Source of the DNA: Aedoeadaptatus coxii
Lineage (GTDB): Bacteria > Bacillota > Clostridia > Tissierellales > Peptoniphilaceae
Strand: one strand, 5' to 3'
DNA: 64,000 nt
Assembly: GCF_903819215.1 (NCBI RefSeq)
Contig: NZ_CAIJCT010000010.1
In this document: one piece after another, positions 23,804-33,168 of the stretch
Layout: every line of letters begins with the position of its first letter
Position numbering within the stretch: position 1 is the first letter of the stretch
Program-made: the position numbers and the translations under genes
Notes under the pieces: model-generated
What the model saw: only the letters and a program-made list of their open reading frames with translations
Told to the model about the DNA's origin: nothing
The model's database searches: none

Positions 23804-26113
23804 ATGATTGTAGATGTTTATATCGACAAGGCTTTGCCTCAAATCGATCAATTGTATAGCTATGCTTGGAACGGCGACGGGGAATCCCTTATCGGTCGTC
23901 GGGTCGTCGTGCCCTTCGGAAGGGGGAATAAACCGGAAGTTGCGGTCGTTCTTGCAGAACGTGAAGGTGACAGTACCCATCTCAAACAGATAGCTGAGAT
24001 TATGGACCATCGCCCCATTCTGTCGAAAAAATCAATCGCCCTCGGCCTTGCCATGCGGGATCGTTTTTTAACTTCCTATGTACAATCATTTCAACCGCTC
24101 ATACCCAAATATGTATTGGGAGAGACCATCGAGGTTATTATTAAAGAAAAGGACACGCCGCGAACGAGAGAGCTCATGGGAGATAGGAATAAGATTCCGT
24201 CGAAAGAATTGGACGCTCATGGGGAATTTCTTTTATCGGAAGCCGATAAAAATGGGGAAATTTCTTTTTCTTTTGAATCATCAGAAGGAGTTAAGGCAAG
24301 AAAAATTCAGCGCTTTCAAGCCGTCTCCGGAAAAGATACAGAGTTAACGGATAAACAAAAGATCGTCTTCGATTTACTTCTTGAAAAAGGTCCTCTTACG
24401 AAGGCGGAGATTAGAGAATTGACTGCTTTTTCCGATGCTCCCCTTAACGGACTTATGAAAAAAGAAGCTGTGGAAGAGTCTTTTGAAGAGAACTTAAAAG
24501 GACAAGCACCTCCGAATCTTCGTGCTGATCAAAAAAAGGTTATTGAGGAAATTGCCAATTCAAAAAAAAGAGTTCATCTATTATACGGCGCCACCGGCAC
24601 GGGGAAAACGGAAGTTTATATGCAGTTGGCATCCCGCGCCATGGGAGAGGGCAAGTCTTCAATGATGATCGTGCCCGAAATCGGTTTAGCGACCCAAATG
24701 GTAGAGCGTTTAAAAGCTCGTTTTCCGGGGAAAGTCGAAATACTGCACTCCAAACGGAGCCAAGGAGAAAAGGCGAAGTCCTGGATTCGATTAAAAACGG
24801 AACCCGGTCGCATTCTCGTAGGCGCTCGTTCGGCGATTTTTGCTCCGATGGAACATCTCGGCTATATTTTTATAGACGAAGAACAGGAGGAATCTTACGA
24901 TTATCAGGAAGGATTGCGCTATAATGTTCGCACCGTTGCGGAGATGCGTGCAAGAATCGACGATGCAAAGGTAATTTACGGATCCGCCACGCCATCAGTT
25001 GCTATGTTTTCAAGAGTTGATGTGGATGTAGAGAAACACGATCTCGTCGGTGACCCTGAAAATATAGACAATAATTTACAGATGAAGGTCGTGGATATGC
25101 GGGAGGAGATTCTTCACGGCAATACGGATATTTTATCCGATGAGATGGTGGCAAGTTTAGAGGAAACTCTTAGAAATAAAAAACAGGCCATTTTGTTTAT
25201 TAACCGACGCGGTTTCAGCCATTTCGTAAGTTGTCGTACCTGCGGCTACGTTATCGAGTGCGACGCCTGTGATATTTCCATGGTGTACCATAGAAAAACC
25301 GGAAGATTGCATTGCCACTACTGTGGAAGAACGAAGCCCTATCCCGCTAAATGTCCTTCCTGCGGAAGCGAATATCTTCGCCAGTTCGGAATCGGTACGG
25401 AGCAAGTGGAATCGTGGATTCACGACCATTTTCCAAATGCCCGCGTCGCGCGAATGGATAAAGATACTATGGCGCAAAAGGGGAAATTTGACGCCCTTTA
25501 CCGCGCAATGAATTCTGGAGAAATCGATATTTTAGTCGGTACGCAAATGCTCGCGAAGGGTTTGAATTTTAAGAACGTGGACTTTGTCGGCGTCGTGGCG
25601 GCAGATCTTTCTCTTTTTGTATCCGATTACCGCGCTCAGGAAAAGACCTTTCAACTGTTAACTCAAGTTGCAGGTCGCGCCGGACGGAATGATCGAAAGG
25701 GAATGGCCGTCATACAAACCTACAATCCCGACAATTACAGCATTCAGTACGCCAAAGGGCGCCACTACGAACGCTTTTATCATCGGGAAATGGAGGAGCG
25801 CAAGCATTTCTTATATCCACCCTTTGTCAGGCTACTAAAGATTCATGTCAGAGGACGAGGAAATGTCAATGAAACGGCATATAATTGGATGAAGACCTTA
25901 GAGGCGATTAATCGTCACAATCACATGAACATTCAAATCGGCGCACCTGTAGAACAACCTCGCATTCAAAATAGAGAACATATGTCGTTGACGGCAAAAA
26001 TTTTCCCCGAAGAATATCAATCTTTTTTAAAGATCTTTAAACGGGTATTAATGCATTATTATAGATCTACTAAAGACAAAAACATTTACGTTACCATCGA
26101 GTTGGACGGATAA
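23804..26113 (+). CDS. priA: Primosomal protein N', replication restart helicase
   Basis: Superfamily 2 DNA helicase that reloads the replisome at stalled forks, 769 residues. The N-terminal 3'-DNA-binding domain is followed by Walker A GATGTGKTE (about residue 265). Motif II reads DEEQEES, where most PriA have DEEH. A zinc-binding block of four CxxC pairs follows (CRTCGYVIECDAC, HCHYCG, CPSCG). The later helicase motifs GTQMLAKGLNF and QVAGRAGR are intact. Length is normal. It lies downstream of coaBC across a terminator and upstream of def-fmt, as in many Firmicutes. Confidence 0.95.
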   Translation: MIVDVYIDKALPQIDQLYSYAWNGDGESLIGRRVVVPFGRGNKPEVAVVLAEREGDSTHLKQIAEIMDHRPILSKKSIALGLAMRDRFLTSYVQSFQPLIPKYVLGETIEVIIKEKDTPRTRELMGDRNKIPSKELDAHGEFLLSEADKNGEISFSFESSEGVKARKIQRFQAVSGKDTELTDKQKIVFDLLLEKGPLTKAEIRELTAFSDAPLNGLMKKEAVEESFEENLKGQAPPNLRADQKKVIEEIANSKKRVHLLYGATGTGKTEVYMQLASRAMGEGKSSMMIVPEIGLATQMVERLKARFPGKVEILHSKRSQGEKAKSWIRLKTEPGRILVGARSAIFAPMEHLGYIFIDEEQEESYDYQEGLRYNVRTVAEMRARIDDAKVIYGSATPSVAMFSRVDVDVEKHDLVGDPENIDNNLQMKVVDMREEILHGNTDILSDEMVASLEETLRNKKQAILFINRRGFSHFVSCRTCGYVIECDACDISMVYHRKTGRLHCHYCGRTKPYPAKCPSCGSEYLRQFGIGTEQVESWIHDHFPNARVARMDKDTMAQKGKFDALYRAMNSGEIDILVGTQMLAKGLNFKNVDFVGVVAADLSLFVSDYRAQEKTFQLLTQVAGRAGRNDRKGMAVIQTYNPDNYSIQYAKGRHYERFYHREMEERKHFLYPPFVRLLKIHVRGRGNVNETAYNWMKTLEAINRHNHMNIQIGAPVEQPRIQNREHMSLTAKIFPEEYQSFLKIFKRVLMHYYRSTKDKNIYVTIELDG

Positions 26114-26127
26114 TAGGAGAGTGACTA

Positions 26128-26607
26128 ATGGCTATTTTAAAAATCAGAACAGATGAAGACCCTATATTAAGAAAAAAGTCTCGAGAAGTCGATACCTTTG
26201 ACGATCATTTAAAACAACTTATAGACGATATGTACGAAACCATGTACGACGCCGAAGGTGTCGGATTGGCAGCAGTTCAGGTCGGTAAATTAAAACGGAT
26301 GCTCGTCATCGACGATTACGACGGATCGAAGATCGTCTTGATTAATCCCGTACGCGTGGAAGAATCCGGTGATTCCGAAGCACTGGAAGGTTGTTTGAGT
26401 GTACCGGAGCGCATGGGAAAAGTTAAGCGATTCGAAAAGGTAAAGGTAGATTACCAAACGGTAGACGGCGAAGCGGACACCATTGTAGCGGAAGGCTTTT
26501 TAGCTCGCATTATTCAGCACGAAATGGATCATTTAGACGGAATTCTCTACACCGATATTGCGGAAGAGATGTTTGATGTTCACAAAGAAACCGGCGAGGT
26601 AGAATAA
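26128..26607 (+). CDS. def: Peptide deformylase
   Basis: Removes the N-formyl group from new proteins; metal hydrolase, 159 residues. All three family motifs are present: GVGLAAVQVG (GxGLAAxQ), EGCLSVP with ligand Cys89, and QHEMDHLDG, in which His131 and His135 are metal ligands and Glu132 is catalytic. It sits between priA and fmt, the usual order. AGGAGAG precedes the ATG. Confidence 0.96.
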   Translation: MAILKIRTDEDPILRKKSREVDTFDDHLKQLIDDMYETMYDAEGVGLAAVQVGKLKRMLVIDDYDGSKIVLINPVRVEESGDSEALEGCLSVPERMGKVKRFEKVKVDYQTVDGEADTIVAEGFLARIIQHEMDHLDGILYTDIAEEMFDVHKETGEVE

Positions 26608-26609
26608 CG

Positions 26610-27527
26610 ATGTTAAAAAGTATTTTTTTCGGCACGCCGGAATTTGCCATTCCCACTTTAAATGCTCTGGCGGAACTTACAGATCTACGATTGGTAGTAA
26701 CTCAGGAAGACAAGCGTAAGGGGAGAGGAAAAAAACTTTTGCCTACCCCCGTTAAAGAGAGGGCAGAGGAATTAAACATTCCCGTATTTCAACCCGGTAG
26801 CATTAACACACCGGAAGCGCTACAACGCCTTCGAGACGAAGAGGCGGACTTATTTATTGTCGTGGCGTACGGCCAAATTCTTAAAAAGGAGCTTTTGGAG
26901 ATTCCGAAGGGCTATATTATGAATGTACACAGCTCCCTTCTTCCCCGTCATAGGGGGGCCGCGCCCATGCAATGGGCTATTTTATCGGGCGACGAAAAAA
27001 CCGGCGTCAGTTTTATGCAGATCGAAGAAGGATTGGACAGCGGACCGGTTTACGACACGCGCTCTATTACTATCGGAGACAAAAACTTCGGAGACATACA
27101 CGATGAGCTCGCAGAACTCGGCGCCGATTTGTTGAAGGAATTTATTAAGGATATGGAGGGCGGCAAGATCGTCCTTCAACCCCAAGATGACTCTCTTGCC
27201 ACGTACGCATCGAAAATCGACGAAGACTTGTTGACCATAGACCCTCGTACACTTTCTGCCATAGAAGCGCTTCGTAAAGTACGTGCATTCTCCCCGGAAC
27301 CTGGCGCGCATTTGACGATGCAGGGGGAAAGACTCAAGATTTATGACGCCGCCACCAGCGACGAAAATCTTGCTCCCGGGGAGTTTATGGCGACAAAGAA
27401 GAAGCTTTTTATCGGAACAAGAGAAGGTTCCTTATCCATTCGCGAACTTCAACGGCCCGGAAAAAAACGCATGGCCGTAGGTTCTTATTTAGCCGGCGCT
27501 CACTTGCCGGAAAGAGGTGAAGTATAA
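26610..27527 (+). CDS. fmt: Methionyl-tRNA formyltransferase
   Basis: Transfers the formyl group of 10-formyl-THF to initiator Met-tRNA, 305 residues. FFGTPEFAIPTL opens the protein; the catalytic Asn-His-Asp set lies in the MNVHSSLLPRHRGAAP and EEGLDSGPVY blocks. The C-terminal OB-like domain begins near 205. Two bases separate it from def, and its stop overlaps the next start (ATAATG). Formyl donor is made by fhs in the same window. Confidence 0.96.
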   Translation: MLKSIFFGTPEFAIPTLNALAELTDLRLVVTQEDKRKGRGKKLLPTPVKERAEELNIPVFQPGSINTPEALQRLRDEEADLFIVVAYGQILKKELLEIPKGYIMNVHSSLLPRHRGAAPMQWAILSGDEKTGVSFMQIEEGLDSGPVYDTRSITIGDKNFGDIHDELAELGADLLKEFIKDMEGGKIVLQPQDDSLATYASKIDEDLLTIDPRTLSAIEALRKVRAFSPEPGAHLTMQGERLKIYDAATSDENLAPGEFMATKKKLFIGTREGSLSIRELQRPGKKRMAVGSYLAGAHLPERGEV

Positions 27528-28213
27528 TGTACGGTTACTACGGCTACGATATTCAGTATTTGCTCTATTTATTGCCCGGCATGCTTCTCGCCATGTATGC
27601 TCAGGCAAAAATTAAGAGTAATTTCGAGACGTATAGCAAAATGGGAAATTCGAGAGGACTGACGGGGGAAATGGCGGCCCGTCAAATCCTTTCAAGCTAC
27701 CACATCGATGATGTTCGGGTAGAACGAATAAGAGGATCTTTAACCGACCATTACGATCCTACAGAAAATGTACTTCGGCTTAGTGATTCTGTATATGATT
27801 CCACATCCATTGCTGCTGTAGGCGTAGCCGCTCATGAAGTAGGGCATGCGATTCAGCACCACATTGGTTACGCGCCTTTAAGGTTTAGAAACGCCATCGT
27901 ACCTGCTGCCAATATCGGATCCAATGTATCTTTCCTCTTTGTATTCTTAGGTTTGATGGCTTTTAGACCGTTGCTAAAAATCGGTATTGCATTATTTGCT
28001 ATAACCGTTCTGTTCCAACTCTTGACACTGCCCGTAGAATACGACGCCAGCCATCGGGCTAAAGTTATTCTTAGAGACGGCATTTTGTCGGGCAAGGAAA
28101 TGGAAGGCGTCGAAAAAGTTTTATCCGCAGCGGCACTGACTTATGTAGCCAGTCTCGTTACCGCCATCGGTACGCTCCTTCGATTCCTTGCCCTCGATAG
28201 GAGACGGGATTAA
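27527..28213 (+). CDS. Membrane zinc metallopeptidase, YugP family
   Basis: Neutral zinc metallopeptidase of the YugP type, 228 residues, with membrane segments at about 9-25, 120-165 and 200-220. The catalytic motif is AAHEVGHAIQHH (HExxH) near residue 107, preceded by LRLSDSVYDSTSIAAVGVAAHE, typical of the family. Its substrate is unknown. Position between fmt and rsmB is conserved in clostridia. AGAGGTGA lies before the ATG, and the stop overlaps the rsmB start (TAATG), suggesting coupling. Confidence 0.85.
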   Translation: MYGYYGYDIQYLLYLLPGMLLAMYAQAKIKSNFETYSKMGNSRGLTGEMAARQILSSYHIDDVRVERIRGSLTDHYDPTENVLRLSDSVYDSTSIAAVGVAAHEVGHAIQHHIGYAPLRFRNAIVPAANIGSNVSFLFVFLGLMAFRPLLKIGIALFAITVLFQLLTLPVEYDASHRAKVILRDGILSGKEMEGVEKVLSAAALTYVASLVTAIGTLLRFLALDRRRD

Positions 28214-29496
28214 TGAGAAACCCCAGATTTACGGCGCTTAAAACATTACAGAAGGTCGCTCACGGAGAGTTTATCCAAGATGCTTTCGATCGAAAAGGAT
28301 TAAATCCTAAAGACGAACGTTTGGCGGAAACGATTATCAACGGAACAATCCAACACGAGCTTTTCCTCGATTATGTAATCGATCAATTCGTTTCAAACAC
28401 CGATAAGCTCCAGTCGAATCTTCGTATTCTTTTGAGAATGAGTATTTATCAGATTCGCTTTCTCGATCGGGTTCCCAATCGAGCCATAGTGGATGAAAGT
28501 GTTAAAATCGCTAAAAAGATTGCCAACCAAGGAGCCGGCGGCCTCGTCAACGGTGTGTTGCGTTCAATTATTCGAGAAGGTGACGATGCATTTAAAATTA
28601 AAACTGACGACGATATTACGTATTTGTCCTTACGCTACAGTTTTTCGGAAGAGTGGGTTAAGTATTTTAAAACGCTTCTCGGTAATGATGCGGAGAAATT
28701 TTTAGCATCTACCTTTAATCCGGCTCCCATCACGATTCGTCCCATTCATACGAATAAACAAGAATTGCGAATTAGTTTAGAGGAAGAAGGCTTTGAGCTG
28801 AGCGATGCCGAAGTTGGTGAAACTGCTCTTAATGTTGAGAATCCTCAAGGCTTATTCGATTCAAAAGCATTTCATAACGGCCATTTTTATGTACAAGACG
28901 GCGCCTCTCAGGAAGTGGTATCTTTATTTACCCGTGACGTCAAGGCAGAAGCATTGGATTTATGCGCCGCTCCGGGTGGGAAGAGCTTTCAAATGGCGGA
29001 AATATTTCATCACGTGCTTAGTTGTGACAGCAATGGCGAACGCTTAAAATTAATGGACGAAAATATTAAGCGTTTGGGCTATGAGAATATTACGACGCAA
29101 GTTCGAAATGCTAAAACCCCTCTTCCTAAAAAAACCTACGACCGAATATTAGTTGATGCACCTTGTTCGGGTCTGGGCCTTTTGCGTCGAAAGCCGGAAA
29201 TTAAACATCGTGTTACCTTGGATGATGTGTTACGCCTGGCGCAAACGCAACGGCTGATACTGGAAAATGCTTATCATGCGTTAGCGACAGGTGGCGAACT
29301 CGTCTATAGCACTTGTACCGTTACCGTCGAGGAAAATGAAGGTGTTCTGGCTTCCTTTTTAAAGGATCACCCGGAATGCACTTTAAGGAATAAAGGTATA
29401 CGTTATTGGCCGCATCAAAAAAATTGCGACGGTTTTTCAATGGCCGTTATCGTTAGAAAGGACGACTATGCATTGGATGGAAATGACGCCCAATGA
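28213..29496 (+). CDS. rsmB: 16S rRNA (cytosine-967 C5)-methyltransferase
   Basis: RsmB methylates C967 of 16S rRNA; 427 residues. An N-terminal NusB-like RNA-binding domain (about 1-135) contains VPNRAIVDESVKIAKK. The SAM-binding domain has LDLCAAPGGKSFQMAE, then DAPCSGLGLLRRKPEIK with Cys318, and YSTCTVTVEENE with the catalytic Cys368. The start overlaps the preceding stop; AGGAGACG lies upstream. The 3' end overlaps rlmN by 29 bases. Confidence 0.95.
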   Translation: MRNPRFTALKTLQKVAHGEFIQDAFDRKGLNPKDERLAETIINGTIQHELFLDYVIDQFVSNTDKLQSNLRILLRMSIYQIRFLDRVPNRAIVDESVKIAKKIANQGAGGLVNGVLRSIIREGDDAFKIKTDDDITYLSLRYSFSEEWVKYFKTLLGNDAEKFLASTFNPAPITIRPIHTNKQELRISLEEEGFELSDAEVGETALNVENPQGLFDSKAFHNGHFYVQDGASQEVVSLFTRDVKAEALDLCAAPGGKSFQMAEIFHHVLSCDSNGERLKLMDENIKRLGYENITTQVRNAKTPLPKKTYDRILVDAPCSGLGLLRRKPEIKHRVTLDDVLRLAQTQRLILENAYHALATGGELVYSTCTVTVEENEGVLASFLKDHPECTLRNKGIRYWPHQKNCDGFSMAVIVRKDDYALDGNDAQ

Positions 29497-30493
29497 GCTG
29501 AAAGACTACATGGTCTCTCTCGGTGAGAAACCATTTCGAGGTACACAGCTTTTTGAAGGCATACACAACCACCACAAGAGCCCGGAGGAAATGAGTAATA
29601 TTCCAAAGGCGACCATAGAGAAACTACCAAAAGAACTTCCGAGCATTGACATCGTCAAGCGACTGAGCTCGAAAATTGACGAGACGAAGAAATACCTTTA
29701 TCGCTTAAGTGACGGTGAAATTATTGAGGGCGTGTTGATGAAATACCATCATGGATACAGCCTTTGTGTGTCCACTCAAGTGGGCTGCCGCATGGGATGT
29801 CGTTTTTGTGTATCAACTTTAAATGGCAAAATCCGCGATCTCCGTCCGTACGAAATGCTCTCTCAAATTTATGAAGTGGAGCGTGCTGAAGGCGTCTCCA
29901 TTTCCAATATTATACTCATGGGAAGTGGTGAACCTTTCGATAATACAGACAATGTGTTTCGATTCCTTCATCTTTTACACGACCCTAAGGGAAAAAATAT
30001 GAGTTACCGCAGCATGACCATTTCTACCTGCGGCCTTATTCAAGGTATCGAGCGGCTAATCGATGAAGATATACCCGTTAACTTGGCCATCAGCCTTCAT
30101 GAAACGGCACAGGAAGACAGAGCGTCCCTTATGCCGGTTGCAAAAAGCTACCCCTTAGAGGAATTATTCGACACATTGCGCCACTACGATAAGAAAACGG
30201 GTCAGCGTGTTACGTTGGAATATACTTTGATTGAAGGTAAAAACGATACGATGCGCAATATTGAACAGCTCGCACGCTGGACGAAGGGGATGCGTTGCCA
30301 CGTGAATTTAATCCCTCTTAATACGACGAGCCATTTTTCTCATACGAAGCCTGATCGAAGTCACATCCTTCGATTTCAAAGGGAGTTGTCCCAAAGAGGC
30401 GTATCGTGTACAATACGAAGAGAATTAGGCAGCGATATTCAAGCCAGTTGCGGCCAATTAAAGGCCGGCACGATGGTAGAAGAAACAAGGTGA
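29468..30493 (+). CDS. rlmN: Dual-specificity 23S rRNA/tRNA adenine C2-methyltransferase RlmN
   Basis: Radical SAM enzyme methylating A2503 of 23S rRNA and A37 of some tRNAs, 341 residues. The [4Fe-4S] motif CRMGCRFC has Cys107, Cys111 and Cys114. The C-terminal Cys328 (in QASCGQL) is the one that takes part in the ping-pong methyl transfer. Other landmarks are GEPFDNTDNV and the NLAISLHET block. AAAGGA precedes the ATG, which lies within rsmB. The cluster rsmB-rlmN-prpC-prkC-rsgA is standard in Firmicutes. Confidence 0.95.
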   Translation: MHWMEMTPNELKDYMVSLGEKPFRGTQLFEGIHNHHKSPEEMSNIPKATIEKLPKELPSIDIVKRLSSKIDETKKYLYRLSDGEIIEGVLMKYHHGYSLCVSTQVGCRMGCRFCVSTLNGKIRDLRPYEMLSQIYEVERAEGVSISNIILMGSGEPFDNTDNVFRFLHLLHDPKGKNMSYRSMTISTCGLIQGIERLIDEDIPVNLAISLHETAQEDRASLMPVAKSYPLEELFDTLRHYDKKTGQRVTLEYTLIEGKNDTMRNIEQLARWTKGMRCHVNLIPLNTTSHFSHTKPDRSHILRFQRELSQRGVSCTIRRELGSDIQASCGQLKAGTMVEETR

Positions 30494-30497
30494 TGCT

Positions 30498-31202
30498 ATG
30501 AAAATATCTGCTTATAGCCATATAGGCGGAAGAGATAACAACGAAGACAGTTACTACGTCGATCCCGACGGACGTTTTGCCATTTTGGCCGACGGCATGG
30601 GTGGTCATGCGGCCGGAGAAAAAGCGAGTGAGCTGGCGGTAGGTGTTATAAAAAATAAATTGTCCGTCCCTGTCGATAGTGAAAAACAACTTCTAAATTT
30701 GCTGAATGAAGGCGTACAGGATGCCAATCATCAAATATTTAAAAGCTCTGTCGATCACTTGAAGTACAGAGGCATGGGCACTACCTTAAGTTTGGTTTAT
30801 TTACTTAATCAAAAGCTTTACTATATCAATATCGGCGATTCCAGAATTTACGGTTATAAAGACGAGCTCTTTCAAATCTCAAAAGATGACAGTTTCGTAA
30901 ATTACCTCGTGGATATCGGCGACATTTCCGAGGAAGAAGCTCGAGTTCACCCGAAAAAGAATGTGCTTACAAAGGCTTTGGGTACGACGAATGGCGTAGA
31001 GTTTCAAGTGCGTAGCTTGGATGCCGATTTGCAATTTATCGTCTTGTGCTCCGACGGCTTATCTGATGTCGTGGACTTCGACATCATTGCAAAGATCCTA
31101 GAGAGTAGCGAAGGCGACTACTCGAAAAAACTAGTCCAAGAAGCTTTGGACCGGAATGGCCAAGATAATATTACGGTTATTGTCTTTAACAAGAGTAGGT
31201 GA
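30498..31202 (+). CDS. prpC: PP2C-type Ser/Thr protein phosphatase
   Basis: Metal-dependent phosphatase opposing the PASTA kinase encoded next to it, 234 residues. The PP2C metal-binding Asp residues are in NNEDSYYVD, LADGMGGHAAGE, SDGLSDVVD and GQDNITVIV. It starts 4 bases after rlmN and ends 4 bases before the kinase start, which implies co-transcription and balanced expression. It acts in the cytoplasm on phosphorylated wall, translation and division proteins in related bacteria. Confidence 0.93.
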   Translation: MKISAYSHIGGRDNNEDSYYVDPDGRFAILADGMGGHAAGEKASELAVGVIKNKLSVPVDSEKQLLNLLNEGVQDANHQIFKSSVDHLKYRGMGTTLSLVYLLNQKLYYINIGDSRIYGYKDELFQISKDDSFVNYLVDIGDISEEEARVHPKKNVLTKALGTTNGVEFQVRSLDADLQFIVLCSDGLSDVVDFDIIAKILESSEGDYSKKLVQEALDRNGQDNITVIVFNKSR

Positions 31203-31206
31203 GAGA

Positions 31207-33168
31207 ATGCAAGGAATGATTTTAGCCGATAGATATGAATGTATAAAACGCATCGGTACCGGCGGCATGGGCGACGTTTATAAAGCTCACGATCGACGCT
31301 TGGATCGCATCGTCGCTATTAAGGTCTTAAAAAGTGAATATAACGAAGATGATAATTTTATACGCAAATTTAGGAGAGAGTCCTTAGCGGCGGCGAGTAT
31401 TTCCCATCCCAACATTGTAAGTATTTACGACGTCGGCATGGAAACTATTGCCGATGAGGATGTGTATTATATTGTCATGGAATATATCGACGGAAAAACG
31501 CTCAAAGAGCTAATCCGCGAAGAGGGCGTTCTAAGCCAAAATCAGGCGTTGAATTACCTCATTCAAATTGCCGAAGCTTTGAAAATTGCCCACAACAAAA
31601 ACATTATTCATCGCGATATTAAATCGCAAAACATTATGGTTACGCGAGATAATCGGGTAAAGGTTACAGACTTCGGTATTGCTCGCATGGCGGGGAATGC
31701 TACTATGACGGTTACCAATGCCGTTATGGGCAGTGTTCATTACTTTTCGCCTGAGCAGGCGAGAGGGCAAAAGGTCGATGCGCGAAGCGATATTTATTCC
31801 ATGGGTATTGTTCTTTACGAAATGCTCACCGGTGATGTTCCCTTCGATTCGGAAAATCCCATTACCGTGGCGCTTATGCATGTGCAAAATGAAATGCCCA
31901 TGCCTTCAGAGCGCAATCCCAGGGTCAGCCCGGAAGTGGATATGGTCTTTAAGCACATGACCGAGAAAAAGCCTAGCGATCGCTACGAAAATGTGAATTT
32001 AATTATCGACGATGTCAAGACGATTTTGCTCGGCAAGGTATACGGCGATCACGGCCGTACGGATACGCGAACGACGGTGATTCTTCCGCCTAAAGGAGAA
32101 GCTGCGGAGCGGCACACTCATCATGGAAATACTGCGCCCATTCGCCCGTCGACCAAAACATCGACGAAAAAATCGAAAAAGAAAAAATCCAATCCTTTGG
32201 CGACGATTGGCGGCGTCGTACTGGCCCTTCTCGTGCTTTTCGCTTTGGCCTTTGGAGGTTCGAAGATTAAAGATATTCTCAACGGCAATGCCGGTAAGGA
32301 TACTGTAGAAATGGTAGATTTCATCGGTAAAGATGTTTCCGATGCCAAGGATTTCGCAGGTAGTCACGATTTAAAATTAGAGATCAACGAAAAAATTTCC
32401 GATGAAGGGGTTTCGCCGGGTACTATACTTTCACAATCTGTAGAGCCCGGAGAAGTTCTTAAGCGTGGCGATCAGTTCTCAGTCGTCATAGCCAAAGAAA
32501 AGGAAAAAGTCAAAGTTCCCGATTTGGAAAATATGACCATCGCTGAAGCGCAATCCACTCTTAAATCTCTTGGCCTTAATCTCGTCGTCGATAAAACGGA
32601 ATACGACGAGGATGTGCCGGCCGATCGCATTATTCGACAAAAACCTAGATCCGAAGAATCTATTGCCAAGGGCGAAGATGTTCACGTAGTAATGAGTAAG
32701 GGTCAAGACAGTAAAATGGGTGTTGTACCCAATTTACGAGGCGTTACTGTTGAAAAGGCGAGAGCTCTCTTAAAACAACAAGGCTTGAAACTTGGCAATG
32801 TAGATGAACGAGAAGATCTATCTGTAGGACCCGGCGAAGTTGTTTGGCAACAATATAATAGCGGCAATCAAATTAAACAAGGGGAAACAGTAGACATTAT
32901 TGTAAGCAAGCGATCCTCTCGAGGCGATCAAGAGGGAAATTCCTCACACGATCAATCGGGAAGCCAAAAAAGGATTTCTTATCGAATACCCGACGACGGA
33001 AATGATCACAATGTCCAAGTAATCATGGAATCCAACGGAAGGGAAAAAGTGATTAGCGAGGAATCCGTTAGCGGCGGTTCTTCCGTAACCTATCCCGTGC
33101 AAGGACATTCCGGCGACAGAGCATCCCTTCGCATCGACGGCAGCACTGTAAAATCGGTGAACTTTTAA
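31207..33168 (+). CDS. prkC: PASTA-domain Ser/Thr protein kinase
   Basis: Membrane kinase that senses muropeptides or lipid II in relatives, 653 residues. The kinase domain (about 10-270) has GTGGMGDVYKA, AIKVLK, HRDIKSQN with catalytic Asp137, and DFGIAR. A Lys/Ser-rich juxtamembrane part precedes one membrane helix (about 330-350). Three PASTA repeats follow (about 365-570), then a Ser-rich linker and an extra 60-70 residue beta-like tail (from about 585) that is not PASTA. ATG 31207 has GTAGGTGAG upstream; the frame is open earlier within prpC without support. It precedes rsgA, a common target pathway in ribosome maturation. Confidence 0.94.
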   Translation: MQGMILADRYECIKRIGTGGMGDVYKAHDRRLDRIVAIKVLKSEYNEDDNFIRKFRRESLAAASISHPNIVSIYDVGMETIADEDVYYIVMEYIDGKTLKELIREEGVLSQNQALNYLIQIAEALKIAHNKNIIHRDIKSQNIMVTRDNRVKVTDFGIARMAGNATMTVTNAVMGSVHYFSPEQARGQKVDARSDIYSMGIVLYEMLTGDVPFDSENPITVALMHVQNEMPMPSERNPRVSPEVDMVFKHMTEKKPSDRYENVNLIIDDVKTILLGKVYGDHGRTDTRTTVILPPKGEAAERHTHHGNTAPIRPSTKTSTKKSKKKKSNPLATIGGVVLALLVLFALAFGGSKIKDILNGNAGKDTVEMVDFIGKDVSDAKDFAGSHDLKLEINEKISDEGVSPGTILSQSVEPGEVLKRGDQFSVVIAKEKEKVKVPDLENMTIAEAQSTLKSLGLNLVVDKTEYDEDVPADRIIRQKPRSEESIAKGEDVHVVMSKGQDSKMGVVPNLRGVTVEKARALLKQQGLKLGNVDEREDLSVGPGEVVWQQYNSGNQIKQGETVDIIVSKRSSRGDQEGNSSHDQSGSQKRISYRIPDDGNDHNVQVIMESNGREKVISEESVSGGSSVTYPVQGHSGDRASLRIDGSTVKSVNF

